A DNA stretch of 58,852 nucleotides from an uncultured Bacteroidales bacterium (lineage in GTDB: Bacteria; Bacteroidota; Bacteroidia; Bacteroidales; UBA3663): NCBI GenBank assembly GCA_905235375.1, contig CAJOLH010000009.1, positions 1 to 58,852 on the forward strand, read 5' to 3'. The notes beneath the pieces are model-generated. The model did no database searches and was not told the DNA's origin. It saw nothing but the letters and a program-made list of their open reading frames with translations. Each line of letters begins with the position of its first letter. The first letter of the stretch is position 1. The translations under genes were made by a program, and so were the position numbers. This document shows, piece after piece, positions 1 through 7,426 of this stretch.

Positions 1-1379
1 TCCAGCGCGAGGTGCTGAGCAGTCAGGAGAAGACGCTCGAACTGCTCGGCAAGCTTGGTTTTGACTACTACAGGACCCCCGGACGCCAGGCATTCAGCGA
101 CCTCAGACTGCTCACCGATGCCATCAATGCCTTTAACGAAGTGCGCATCAGCCATCAGCTGCCCTACGATTGCGATGGCGTGGTCGTCAAGGTGAACGAA
201 CGCCGGCATCAGGAGTTCTTAGGGCTGAACACCACGTTCCCCAACTGGTGCAAGGCACGTAAGTTCCCGCAGGAGGCGCAGTCCACGGTGATACGCGACG
301 TGACTTTCCAGGTGGGCATGACAGGCCATATCACTCCCGTTGCCGAACTTGAGCCTACGACCATCTCCGGTTCGGTGGTGGCACGAGCCACGCTGAACAA
401 CGAGTCATATATCCGCAGCCTCCACCTGGCCATCGGTTCGTATGTCTTTGTGCAGAAGGCAGGCGAGGTGATTCCGCAGGTGACAGGCATTGATGCCTTG
501 CGCAATGCAGCCGAGGAGGTACAGCTCAAGGCCATCATGTTCCCCGCGGTCTGTCCCTGTTGCGCGACGGCATTGGTGAAAAAAGGCGAATATTGGATCT
601 GTCCGAATCATCATTGCCGTGAACAGGCCATCCAGCGTCTGGAATATTGGTGCGGCAAGGATTGCGCGAATATCAAGGGCTTGGGACCCAATGTCCTGGC
701 CGACCTCTATGACAAGTTGGACGTCGCTTCGGTCGATGACCTATATCGGGTGTTTGTCAATGGTGAACGCACGTGGGAACCCGATGTCTTTTGCACCAAT
801 TATCGCACCTTTATCCAGCAGCAGCTCGGCGAGGGGTATGCCGAGAAGTCGGTAGCGCAGATGTTCGAAGGCATTGCGCAAAGCATCCGTACCCTGACCC
901 TCGACCGCATTATCGGTGGCCTTGGCATCGATGGCGTGGGCAAGATCACCGGCAAACTGCTTGCCGCGCATTTCGGTTCGTGGACGAAGTTCCGTGCAGC
1001 GACGTTCGAGGAGTTGCTGCTCGTTGATGGCATCGGCGAAATCATGGCCCGAAACATTCTTGAGGCAGATCTGAGCGACTATAGTTGCATCGGTTCGCCC
1101 GACTATCAGTTCCAGCAGGACTATCAGAGCGCCGAGAAACTGGGAGATGCGCTGGAGGGCATGACGGTGATATTCACGGGCACCAGCTATCGCTTCAAGC
1201 GCGACGATATCAAGACTTTCTTCACCGGTCACGGAGCCAAATACGTAGGTTCGGTGAGCAGCAAGGTGACCTATGTGGTGACAGGCGATGCCCCGGGGCA
1301 GAATAAACTCGACAAAGCCCGTCAACTGGGTGTCGAGATCATCTCCGAACGCGACTTCTATGAGAAATACAACTTATAA
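1..1379 (+). CDS. ligA: NAD-dependent DNA ligase LigA (3' part, 5' end outside window)
   Basis: Seals nicks in duplex DNA with NAD+ as cofactor, in replication and repair. The reading frame is open to the left edge, so about the first 200 residues (adenylation lysine region) are missing. Visible are the nucleotidyltransferase motif DGVVVKV, the later KFP motif, an OB-fold stretch, a four-cysteine zinc finger (CPCC ... CPNHHC, about 60 residues before mid-fragment end), helix-hairpin-helix repeats rich in GIG/DG turns, and a C-terminal BRCT domain starting near the sequence EGMTVIFTGTSY. Family members are about 660-670 residues, which fits the visible 455-plus residues. fucO follows after 60 bp on the same strand. 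Confidence 0.96.
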   Translation, partial: QREVLSSQEKTLELLGKLGFDYYRTPGRQAFSDLRLLTDAINAFNEVRISHQLPYDCDGVVVKVNERRHQEFLGLNTTFPNWCKARKFPQEAQSTVIRDVTFQVGMTGHITPVAELEPTTISGSVVARATLNNESYIRSLHLAIGSYVFVQKAGEVIPQVTGIDALRNAAEEVQLKAIMFPAVCPCCATALVKKGEYWICPNHHCREQAIQRLEYWCGKDCANIKGLGPNVLADLYDKLDVASVDDLYRVFVNGERTWEPDVFCTNYRTFIQQQLGEGYAEKSVAQMFEGIAQSIRTLTLDRIIGGLGIDGVGKITGKLLAAHFGSWTKFRAATFEELLLVDGIGEIMARNILEADLSDYSCIGSPDYQFQQDYQSAEKLGDALEGMTVIFTGTSYRFKRDDIKTFFTGHGAKYVGSVSSKVTYVVTGDAPGQNKLDKARQLGVEIISERDFYEKYNL

Positions 1380-1439
1380 CGAGATAACCAAACAGAGTTT
1401 TAACCCTTTATTTCAACCTTTTATCTTAAACAAATTATT

Positions 1440-2594
1440 ATGGTAAACCGTTTTATCCTTAATGAACTTAGCTATTTCGGTGCTGGTGCCCGTAAAGAAC
1501 TGCCAGCTGTAGTTTCACGTCTTGGCTTCAAGAAAGCCCTCGTTGTAACCGACAAGGGTCTGGTAAAGTTCGGCGTATGCAAGATGGTGACCGACGTCAT
1601 GGATGAGGCTGGCATCCCCTACGAGATCTACTCGGATGTAGTGCCCAACCCAACCGTTACCAACGTCAAGAATGGCGTGAAGGCATTCGCTGATGCAAAG
1701 GCCGACTTCATGGTAGCCATCGGCGGTGGCTCCTCGATGGATACTGCCAAGGGAATAGGCATCGTGACCAACAATCCCGAGTTCAGCGATGTAGTGAGCC
1801 TCGAAGGTGTGGCTCCGACCAAGCATAAGAGTGTGCCTGTGATCTGCTTCCCAACAACTGCGGGTACGGCTGCCGAAACCACCATCAACTACGTCATCAT
1901 CGACGAGGAGAACCACAAGAAGATGGTATGTGTGGATCCTAACGACATCCCCTGCTGCTCGATTGTCGATGCTGAGCTGATGTACTCTCTCCCCAAGGCT
2001 ACTACCGCTGCTACGGGTCTTGATGCCCTGACCCATGCTATCGAAGGCTATATCACCAAAGCTGCCTGGGAGCTCAGCGATATGTTTGAGATTGAGGCCA
2101 TCCGTCTCATCAACAAGTACCTGCGTCTTGCCGTCTTCGATCCCGAGAATCCAAAGGGACGTGAGGGTATGGCGCTCGCACAGTACGTTGCAGGCATGGC
2201 ATTCTCGAACGTAGGCCTCGGCGTGGTTCACGGCATGGCTCACCCCATGGGTTCGCTCCACAACATACCTCACGGCGTAGCCAACGCTATCCTTCTGCCA
2301 ACAATCATGGAGTTCAATGCTCCCGTCTGCCGCGAGAAGTATGTCGAGATTGCCAAGGCTATGGGCGCTTACAAGAAGGGCATGACCCAGATTGAGGCTG
2401 CACAGGCAGCATGCGATGCCGTTCGTGCATTGGCCATCGAGGTGGGCATTCCACAGCATCTCAGCGAGATCGGTATCTACGAGAAGGACATCGATGCACT
2501 TGCAGATCAGGCCATTGCTGACGTATGCACACCAGGCAATCCACGCAAGGTGACCCGCGACGACATCGTTGCCCTTTATAAGAAGATTCTGTAA
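1440..2594 (+). CDS. fucO: Iron-dependent alcohol dehydrogenase, lactaldehyde reductase type
   Basis: Group III (iron) alcohol dehydrogenase, very close in sequence pattern to E. coli FucO, which reduces L-lactaldehyde to 1,2-propanediol during fucose or rhamnose fermentation. The 384-residue length matches the family. The nucleotide loop GGGSSMDTAKG is at residues 95-105 and the expected metal ligands are D195, H199, H264 and H278. No fucose or rhamnose pathway genes lie next to it, so the physiological substrate could be another small aldehyde. I see no clear TAnnTTTG promoter in the 60-bp gap after ligA; read-through is possible. A strong hairpin terminator follows. Confidence 0.9.
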   Translation: MVNRFILNELSYFGAGARKELPAVVSRLGFKKALVVTDKGLVKFGVCKMVTDVMDEAGIPYEIYSDVVPNPTVTNVKNGVKAFADAKADFMVAIGGGSSMDTAKGIGIVTNNPEFSDVVSLEGVAPTKHKSVPVICFPTTAGTAAETTINYVIIDEENHKKMVCVDPNDIPCCSIVDAELMYSLPKATTAATGLDALTHAIEGYITKAAWELSDMFEIEAIRLINKYLRLAVFDPENPKGREGMALAQYVAGMAFSNVGLGVVHGMAHPMGSLHNIPHGVANAILLPTIMEFNAPVCREKYVEIAKAMGAYKKGMTQIEAAQAACDAVRALAIEVGIPQHLSEIGIYEKDIDALADQAIADVCTPGNPRKVTRDDIVALYKKIL

Positions 2595-2610
2595 TAGTCC
2601 CAAAATATAG

Positions 2611-2649
2611 TTCGGGGGCTTCCCACTTTGCGTGTGGGAAGCCCCCGAA
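2611..2649. terminator. Bidirectional intrinsic terminator between fucO and the XRE gene
   Basis: A perfect 16-bp stem (arms 2611-2626 and 2634-2649, starting TTCGGGGGCTTCCC) with a 7-nt loop lies between two converging genes. T runs follow on the plus side (TTGTTTCTT). Confidence 0.9.
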
Positions 2650-2664
2650 TTGTTTCTTATGGGT

Positions 2665-3075
2665 TTAACCTTTGAGCAGGTTGTCAAGCAGGCGGGCATC
2701 AGCATCCTCCTGCGTCTTCAGCTTCATCTGCTGTATCGACTTGATCATCTCGACGCATTGCTTCTGCAGAGCATCGAGGTCCTGGATGTGCTTCTCGGTG
2801 ACCGAAGGGGGAACGGCTGCATCAGGTTCGGCATTGAGCATCTCGCCCCGTCCCACAATGAGCCAGTTGGCATTGAGCTGCGGATAGGCATTGAGGATGG
2901 CTTCTAGTGTCGAAGTAGTGAGCCCCCGCTGATTGGTGAAGGCATTGATGAGGAGACCCTTGCACAGCCCCGAGTCCTTATTGACCTGGTAGGCCGTGAG
3001 TTTCTCGTGATCCATGAATTGCTGCAGTCTGACGAGTATCTGAGGCGTCTCGGTCGATTCTTTCTTTGTCTTCAT
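2665..3075 (-). CDS. XRE-family helix-turn-helix protein
   Basis: 136 residues. The N-terminal half resembles short Bacteroidetes XRE/phage-repressor-like proteins: a helix-turn-helix around LTAYQVNKDSGLCKGLL, then the typical tail LEAILNAYPQLNANWLIVGRGEML. The C-terminal part (residues about 90-136) is a probable coiled coil rich in Gln, Lys and Asp; no peptidase S24 domain is present. Its start codon overlaps the stop of the PP2C-like gene (ATGA), so translation is probably coupled. The target is unknown; it may regulate this operon or act elsewhere. Confidence 0.75.
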   Translation of the reverse strand: MKTKKESTETPQILVRLQQFMDHEKLTAYQVNKDSGLCKGLLINAFTNQRGLTTSTLEAILNAYPQLNANWLIVGRGEMLNAEPDAAVPPSVTEKHIQDLDALQKQCVEMIKSIQQMKLKTQEDADARLLDNLLKG

Positions 3076-3887
3076 AGTTCCAGTCTCAAATATGTTCGGT
3101 CGTCATTGCTGTTGTTGCCGGGCTGCACTCCCTTCGTGCCGAGCAGGGGACCGATGCAAAGGGGGTCTTCCTGCAAAAGGCGATGCAGTTCCTTCTCCGA
3201 TTGCTCAAGACTCTGCATCAATACAGGGTACCCATCGGAGGCAAGGACGAGCTGATGCACATCCGCAGGAAGATGGAATACTTTGATGTAATGCTTCGGA
3301 ACGGGTTCTCCATCGAGCATGGTGTAGTTGAACGGGTTCGGCGTCTTGGCATTCTGATAGCGTACCTGATGGGTGATGATGGGTTGGATGATGCGCCGAC
3401 CAGGGTCGTTGGCAGCGATTTCTGCTGCGCTCATGCAGCCACGGGCGAGATAGCTGAGGATGATGTCGCGCCTCCATTCTGAAAGACACTTGTCGATGAG
3501 CTTGGCATTGGTCACTGTGCGGAAGATGTTCTCCCCATCGAGGTAGCCGAATTGACAGTCTCCGATCATCCACACTTCGTGACGTGCTGCGGAATAGACG
3601 ACCAGCGAAGCGATGGGGCGGTTGGAAGGTGTCACATTGTCCTGATGCAGAGCCTTGGTCAACGTCGTGACGCAGCCCTCGGCATCAAGGTCGGCGGGCA
3701 AGGAGCGGATAGCATCGCTCAGCAGGCGTGCGGCAAGGTGACCCGGCGTTTCTCCTCCCGGGTAGCGGAAGCCGGTCTTGGGTGTGGCACCATCGATGAC
3801 TGCCGCATAAAATGCAGTCACCACAGCAGCATCTTCAGATGGGACTTTGGCGGATTTTCCTTCGGTATATTGCTCGATAATCCTCAT
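3072..3887 (-). CDS. PP2C-like phosphatase-fold protein
   Basis: 271 residues from the ATG at 3887; the longer open frame would run into plsC and is not used. I infer a PP2C (PPM) fold from ordered motifs: ED near residues 18-19, DG at 32-33, GD at 109-110 (WMIGDCQFGY), SDG at 217-219 (LVLASDG) and a terminal DDRT at 262-265, which correspond to the metal-binding acidic residues of the family. This suggests an active metal-dependent Ser/Thr phosphatase, but overall similarity to classical PP2C is low. It sits 7 bp after plsC and overlaps the XRE gene. Its substrate is not evident. Confidence 0.6.
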   Translation of the reverse strand: MRIIEQYTEGKSAKVPSEDAAVVTAFYAAVIDGATPKTGFRYPGGETPGHLAARLLSDAIRSLPADLDAEGCVTTLTKALHQDNVTPSNRPIASLVVYSAARHEVWMIGDCQFGYLDGENIFRTVTNAKLIDKCLSEWRRDIILSYLARGCMSAAEIAANDPGRRIIQPIITHQVRYQNAKTPNPFNYTMLDGEPVPKHYIKVFHLPADVHQLVLASDGYPVLMQSLEQSEKELHRLLQEDPLCIGPLLGTKGVQPGNNSNDDRTYLRLEL

Positions 3888-3894
3888 GCGGTTT

Positions 3895-4629
3895 CTACAC
3901 GGATTCGCCCAGCGACTCGGCGATGACACGTTGAGACTCGTGGAGCAAACGGTCCACGCCGGCATCGGTGCCCTCTTGGCGGGTAACGGGGGCAAGCGGC
4001 TTGTGAATGGTGAGTTTCAGACGATGCGGGTGGATGAGCCAGGAGCCTTTCTGCATCACCTTGTAGGGGCCTTCGATGGTGAGGGGAACCACGGGGACCT
4101 TGAGCATGGCAGCCAGCGTAAACGCACCTTTCTTGAACGTGCCGAGATGTCCATCGTTCGAACGTGTGCCCTCGGGGAAGATGATGAGCGAATGTCCTTC
4201 CTTGAGCGTGGCCAAAGCCTGGCGTATGGTGTGCATCATGCCTGAAGTGCCGTGTGAATCCACATAGATGTGGCCGGCACGCTCACATGCTGCTCCTACA
4301 AAGGCAATCTTTCGGAGCCCCTTGCGCAGCATCCAGCGGAAGTCATGATTCAAGAAGCCAAAGAGAAGAAAGATGTCGAAAGCCCCCTGATGGTTTGCTA
4401 CGAAGACGTATTCCGTGTCCTTGTCGATGTTCTCGCGACCTTCGACGGTCACCGGACAAAGTGAGAGACGAATGATGCATCGTGCCCAGATAACCCCTGG
4501 CCAATATCCCCAGAAAAGCTTGTTGCCAAGCAAGCATCCGAGAATAGTTGCAAGAGAGGAAATGATGGATATGATAACGAGAAGCGGCACAAAGATGAGC
4601 CATTGATACACGAAATACAGAACTTTCAT
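3895..4629 (-). CDS. plsC: 1-acyl-sn-glycerol-3-phosphate acyltransferase
   Basis: Transfers an acyl chain to lysophosphatidic acid, giving phosphatidic acid, at the inner membrane. 244 residues. A hydrophobic N-terminal anchor (about residues 6-37) is followed by the catalytic NHx4D motif (NHQGAFD, H80 and D85) and the FPEGTRS substrate-binding motif at 151-157. First gene of the plsC / PP2C-like / XRE operon, with a good promoter upstream at 4711-4739. Confidence 0.93.
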   Translation of the reverse strand: MKVLYFVYQWLIFVPLLVIISIISSLATILGCLLGNKLFWGYWPGVIWARCIIRLSLCPVTVEGRENIDKDTEYVFVANHQGAFDIFLLFGFLNHDFRWMLRKGLRKIAFVGAACERAGHIYVDSHGTSGMMHTIRQALATLKEGHSLIIFPEGTRSNDGHLGTFKKGAFTLAAMLKVPVVPLTIEGPYKVMQKGSWLIHPHRLKLTIHKPLAPVTRQEGTDAGVDRLLHESQRVIAESLGESV

Positions 4630-4710
4630 ATATTCTTTGGTTCCATGTCGGAACCTACATTTTTTATCAAATATTTGCTGAAAAAATCGATATTTTTACT
4701 ATTTTCGGGG

Positions 4711-4739
4711 CAAAGATATACTTTTTTTCGTTAATTCAA
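4711..4739 (-). promoter_or_regulatory. Promoter of the plsC operon
   Basis: On the minus strand the -7 element TATCTTTG is at 4711-4718, with TTG at 4737-4739 about 18 bp upstream. The region is AT-rich, as is usual for Bacteroidetes promoters. Confidence 0.7.
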
Positions 4740-4756
4740 TCATTTTTTTCAATTTT

Positions 4757-4790
4757 TTTGACCAACATATTGATTTTTTTTGTTACTTTG
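4757..4790 (+). promoter_or_regulatory. Probable promoter of the small membrane protein gene
   Basis: TTTG at 4757-4760 and TTACTTTG at 4783-4790 (one mismatch to TAnnTTTG), 22 bp apart, ending about 50 bp before the start codon. Confidence 0.45.
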
Positions 4791-4840
4791 CCCCAAAATA
4801 TAAGTCGAAAATACATTTTAAAAACACAAAACAATACATT

Positions 4841-5044
4841 ATGAGAACTCTTAAACAGTTTGGAGGTTCGATCCTCATTCTTATCGTTGTCGTGATCTTG
4901 GCCATCAGTTTCTACACAGACGCACTGCAGGACGCAAGTCTTAATACCGGTATTCTTAGCGTTTGCTTTGTACTCGTTGTTGCCGGTGTTCTTCTGAACA
5001 TCTTTGGCGGCAAGTCGGCCGACAAGATTGGTGGCGGAAAGTGA
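4841..5044 (+). CDS. Small two-helix membrane protein, unknown function
   Basis: 67 residues, with two predicted membrane helices (about residues 10-26 and 36-54) joined by a short polar loop and ending in a Gly/Lys-rich tail (GGKSADKIGGGK). It stands alone with its own promoter and terminator, which supports a real gene. I do not recognise a named family. Confidence 0.7.
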   Translation: MRTLKQFGGSILILIVVVILAISFYTDALQDASLNTGILSVCFVLVVAGVLLNIFGGKSADKIGGGK

Positions 5045-5089
5045 TCCGATTAGGATTGCCTAAACCTATTTTCAACGAACATCCCACAG

Positions 5090-5124
5090 AACGCGCAGAG
5101 GCGTGAGTCTTTGCGCGTTTTTGT
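5090..5124 (+). terminator. Terminator of the small membrane protein gene
   Basis: Stem AACGCGCA (5090-5097) with TGCGCGTT (5112-5119), followed by a T run. Confidence 0.75.
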
Positions 5125-5185
5125 AAACACAAAGTGCCATTAGTCCCTATTATGGGGTTATAGTAAGTTAAAAGCCCCCTTTGGA

Positions 5186-5217
5186 TTTGCAGCCTGCCTG
5201 AAAATTAACTATCTTTG
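5186..5217 (+). promoter_or_regulatory. Promoter of the outer-membrane protein gene
   Basis: TTTG at 5186-5189 and TATCTTTG at 5210-5217, separated by exactly 20 bp. Confidence 0.75.
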
Positions 5218-5275
5218 CATCCACATTATATAATATATTAGTTGCAGGTTGTATTTCATTACAAGAGATATTTAT

Positions 5276-5956
5276 ATGCGAATCAATAAGAGATCGGTTC
5301 TACTTATTATCTTCTTGATGGTTGTTGCGATGCCATCTTTCGCTCAACGATTCACAAAAAAGGAACAGGCCAAGCGTGAAGCGCGTGCCATCAACTACTT
5401 TTATGGAAACTCCTTCACCCTGTCGGCTGGATATGTGCATAGCTGGTTGGCGCGTGATCGTTTCACCGAGTCGTCTTTTGGCCGTACGGGAGCCTATCAG
5501 AACACCCGCGAATCCTTTGCTTTCAGTTTCTCATGGGACTATAACAAGAAGAAACACCACGGCTTTCACGTGGGTGCTGCCTATGCTCAGTTCGGCGGCG
5601 AGAAGATTTATTACAATGATCTTGGTCTTGGCTATGGTCGTCAGCAACGTTACGACCTGACGCAACAGATCCACCTCAACGAGGTGATGGTCGATGGCAA
5701 ATATCGCTTCTTCATCCCTTTGACCTACAAGAGCCGCCTCTCGCTCGATGCAGGTATTTTCGTTTCGCGCATTGTAGGTACATTCGATGATGCAGAGAAT
5801 TGGGACATGGGTCCTATGGTAGGGATAGGGTACGATTGGCGACACTTGTCTCTTGGCGTCGATTACATACCGGGTGTATGGGGCGATGTCGTCGATGGCA
5901 GTACGGCAAGAATCAGCGCACTCATGTTCAACGTAGGTTTCCATTTCTGGAAATAA
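5276..5956 (+). CDS. Outer-membrane beta-barrel protein, unknown function
   Basis: 226 residues from the ATG at 5276. A Sec signal peptide (MRINKRSVLLII... ending PSFAQ) is followed by a charged linker and alternating aromatic/polar strands (SAGYVHSWLA, SFSWDYNKKK, LSLGVDYIPGVWG), ending with an aromatic C-terminal strand (MFNVGFHFWK) typical of outer-membrane barrels. The reading frame also opens at 5249, but that start would hide the signal peptide. No specific ligand or partner can be inferred. A small hairpin (5972-5995) follows. Confidence 0.75.
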   Translation: MRINKRSVLLIIFLMVVAMPSFAQRFTKKEQAKREARAINYFYGNSFTLSAGYVHSWLARDRFTESSFGRTGAYQNTRESFAFSFSWDYNKKKHHGFHVGAAYAQFGGEKIYYNDLGLGYGRQQRYDLTQQIHLNEVMVDGKYRFFIPLTYKSRLSLDAGIFVSRIVGTFDDAENWDMGPMVGIGYDWRHLSLGVDYIPGVWGDVVDGSTARISALMFNVGFHFWK

Positions 5957-5971
5957 GCGATAAATTTACCC

Positions 5972-5995
5972 CGTGAAACCATTGTCCCTTTCACG
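5972..5995 (+). terminator. Possible weak terminator
   Basis: CGTGAAA (5972-5978) pairs with TTTCACG (5989-5995), followed by CCCTTTT. The next about 70 bp are rich in CCCTT motifs at 10-12-bp spacing, up to 15 bp before purB. Confidence 0.35.
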
Positions 5996-6074
5996 CCCTT
6001 TTAGCATTCCTTTCTATTTCTTTTGCATCCCCTTTTAATATCCCTTTAAAACCCTTTACTACTTTTTGTAAATA

Positions 6075-7424
6075 ATGGAATTTTCATTCAGTCCACTGAC
6101 GGCTGTCTCGCCCATCGATGGACGTTATCATTCCAAGACGGAGGTGTTGAGCGAATACTTTTCCGAGTTCGCACTCATCAAGTACCGCGTTCGTGTGGAA
6201 GTCGAGTATTTCATTGCGCTCTGTGAACTTCCGTTGCCACAATTGTCCGGCATCGATAGCCGTATCTTCGACAGTCTTCGCGACATCTATCGCAACTTCA
6301 CCCCAGCCGAGGCTCAGCGTGTCAAGGACATCGAGAAGGTGACCAACCACGATGTGAAGGCTGTGGAATATCTTCTCAAGGAGGAGTTCGACCGTCTCGG
6401 TCTGGAGAAGTACAAAGAGTTTATCCACTTTGGCCTCACCAGCCAGGACATCAATAACACATCTGTGCCCATGTCGATCAAGGAGGCCATCTATGAGGTC
6501 TATATTCCCGCACTTCAGGAGGTGATCGATATCCTTGCACGCTTTGCTGAAGAGTGGAAAGACATCCCCATGCTGGCTCGTACGCATGGTCAGCCTGCTT
6601 CGCCCACACGTCTTGGCAAGGAGGTGATGGTTTTTGTCTATCGTCTGAACCAGCAGCTCGAAAACCTGCGTCAGGTAAAGATCAGCGGAAAGTTCGGTGG
6701 CGCTACCGGCAACTTCAACGCCCACCACATCGCCTATCCCGACCGCGACTGGCGAGCTTTCGGCAACAGATTCCTCAGCGAGCGTTTGGGTATCGAACGC
6801 GAGGAGTGGACTACACAGATATCCAACTACGATAACCTTGCAGCACTCTTCGATGCCATGCGTCGCATCAACGTGGTCCTGCTCGACCTCGACCGCGACT
6901 TCTGGCAGTACATCTCGATGGAGTATTTCAAGCAGCAGATCAAGGCCGGTGAGGTAGGCTCCAGCGCCATGCCTCATAAGGTCAACCCCATCGACTACGA
7001 GAATTCGGAGGGCAACCTTGGCATTGCCAACGCCATTCTTGACCACCTTGCCACCAAACTGCCCGTGAGCCGTCTGCAGCGCGACCTCACCGATTCGACA
7101 GTCTTGCGTAACGTCGGCGTCCCCATGGGACACATGCTCATCGCTCTGGCATCCACGCGCAAGGGTCTTGGCAAGTTGCTGCTCAACGAGACGGCTATCC
7201 GTCGTGACCTCGACAATGCCTGGGCCGTCGTCGCCGAAGGCATTCAGACCATCCTTCGTCGCGAAGGCTATCCCAAGCCTTACGAGACACTTAAGGCTTT
7301 GACCCGTGTCAATACGGGTATGAACGAACAAACCATTGCTAATTTTATAGATTCATTAAACGTATCGGAGTCAGTGAAAGCAGAGTTGCATGCGCTTTCT
7401 CCAACTAACTACACCGGAATTTGA
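6075..7424 (+). CDS. purB: Adenylosuccinate lyase
   Basis: Catalyses two fumarate-releasing steps of purine synthesis: SAICAR to AICAR and adenylosuccinate to AMP. 449 residues, as usual for the short bacterial form. It opens with LTAVSPIDGRY, has the catalytic histidine in ARTHGQPA (H171) and the flexible signature loop GSSAMPHKVNPI (295-306) with the catalytic serine. The stop codon lies 2 bp before the ATG of the following pseudouridine synthase, so the two are very likely co-transcribed. Confidence 0.97.
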   Translation: MEFSFSPLTAVSPIDGRYHSKTEVLSEYFSEFALIKYRVRVEVEYFIALCELPLPQLSGIDSRIFDSLRDIYRNFTPAEAQRVKDIEKVTNHDVKAVEYLLKEEFDRLGLEKYKEFIHFGLTSQDINNTSVPMSIKEAIYEVYIPALQEVIDILARFAEEWKDIPMLARTHGQPASPTRLGKEVMVFVYRLNQQLENLRQVKISGKFGGATGNFNAHHIAYPDRDWRAFGNRFLSERLGIEREEWTTQISNYDNLAALFDAMRRINVVLLDLDRDFWQYISMEYFKQQIKAGEVGSSAMPHKVNPIDYENSEGNLGIANAILDHLATKLPVSRLQRDLTDSTVLRNVGVPMGHMLIALASTRKGLGKLLLNETAIRRDLDNAWAVVAEGIQTILRREGYPKPYETLKALTRVNTGMNEQTIANFIDSLNVSESVKAELHALSPTNYTGI

Positions 7425-7426
7425 TT

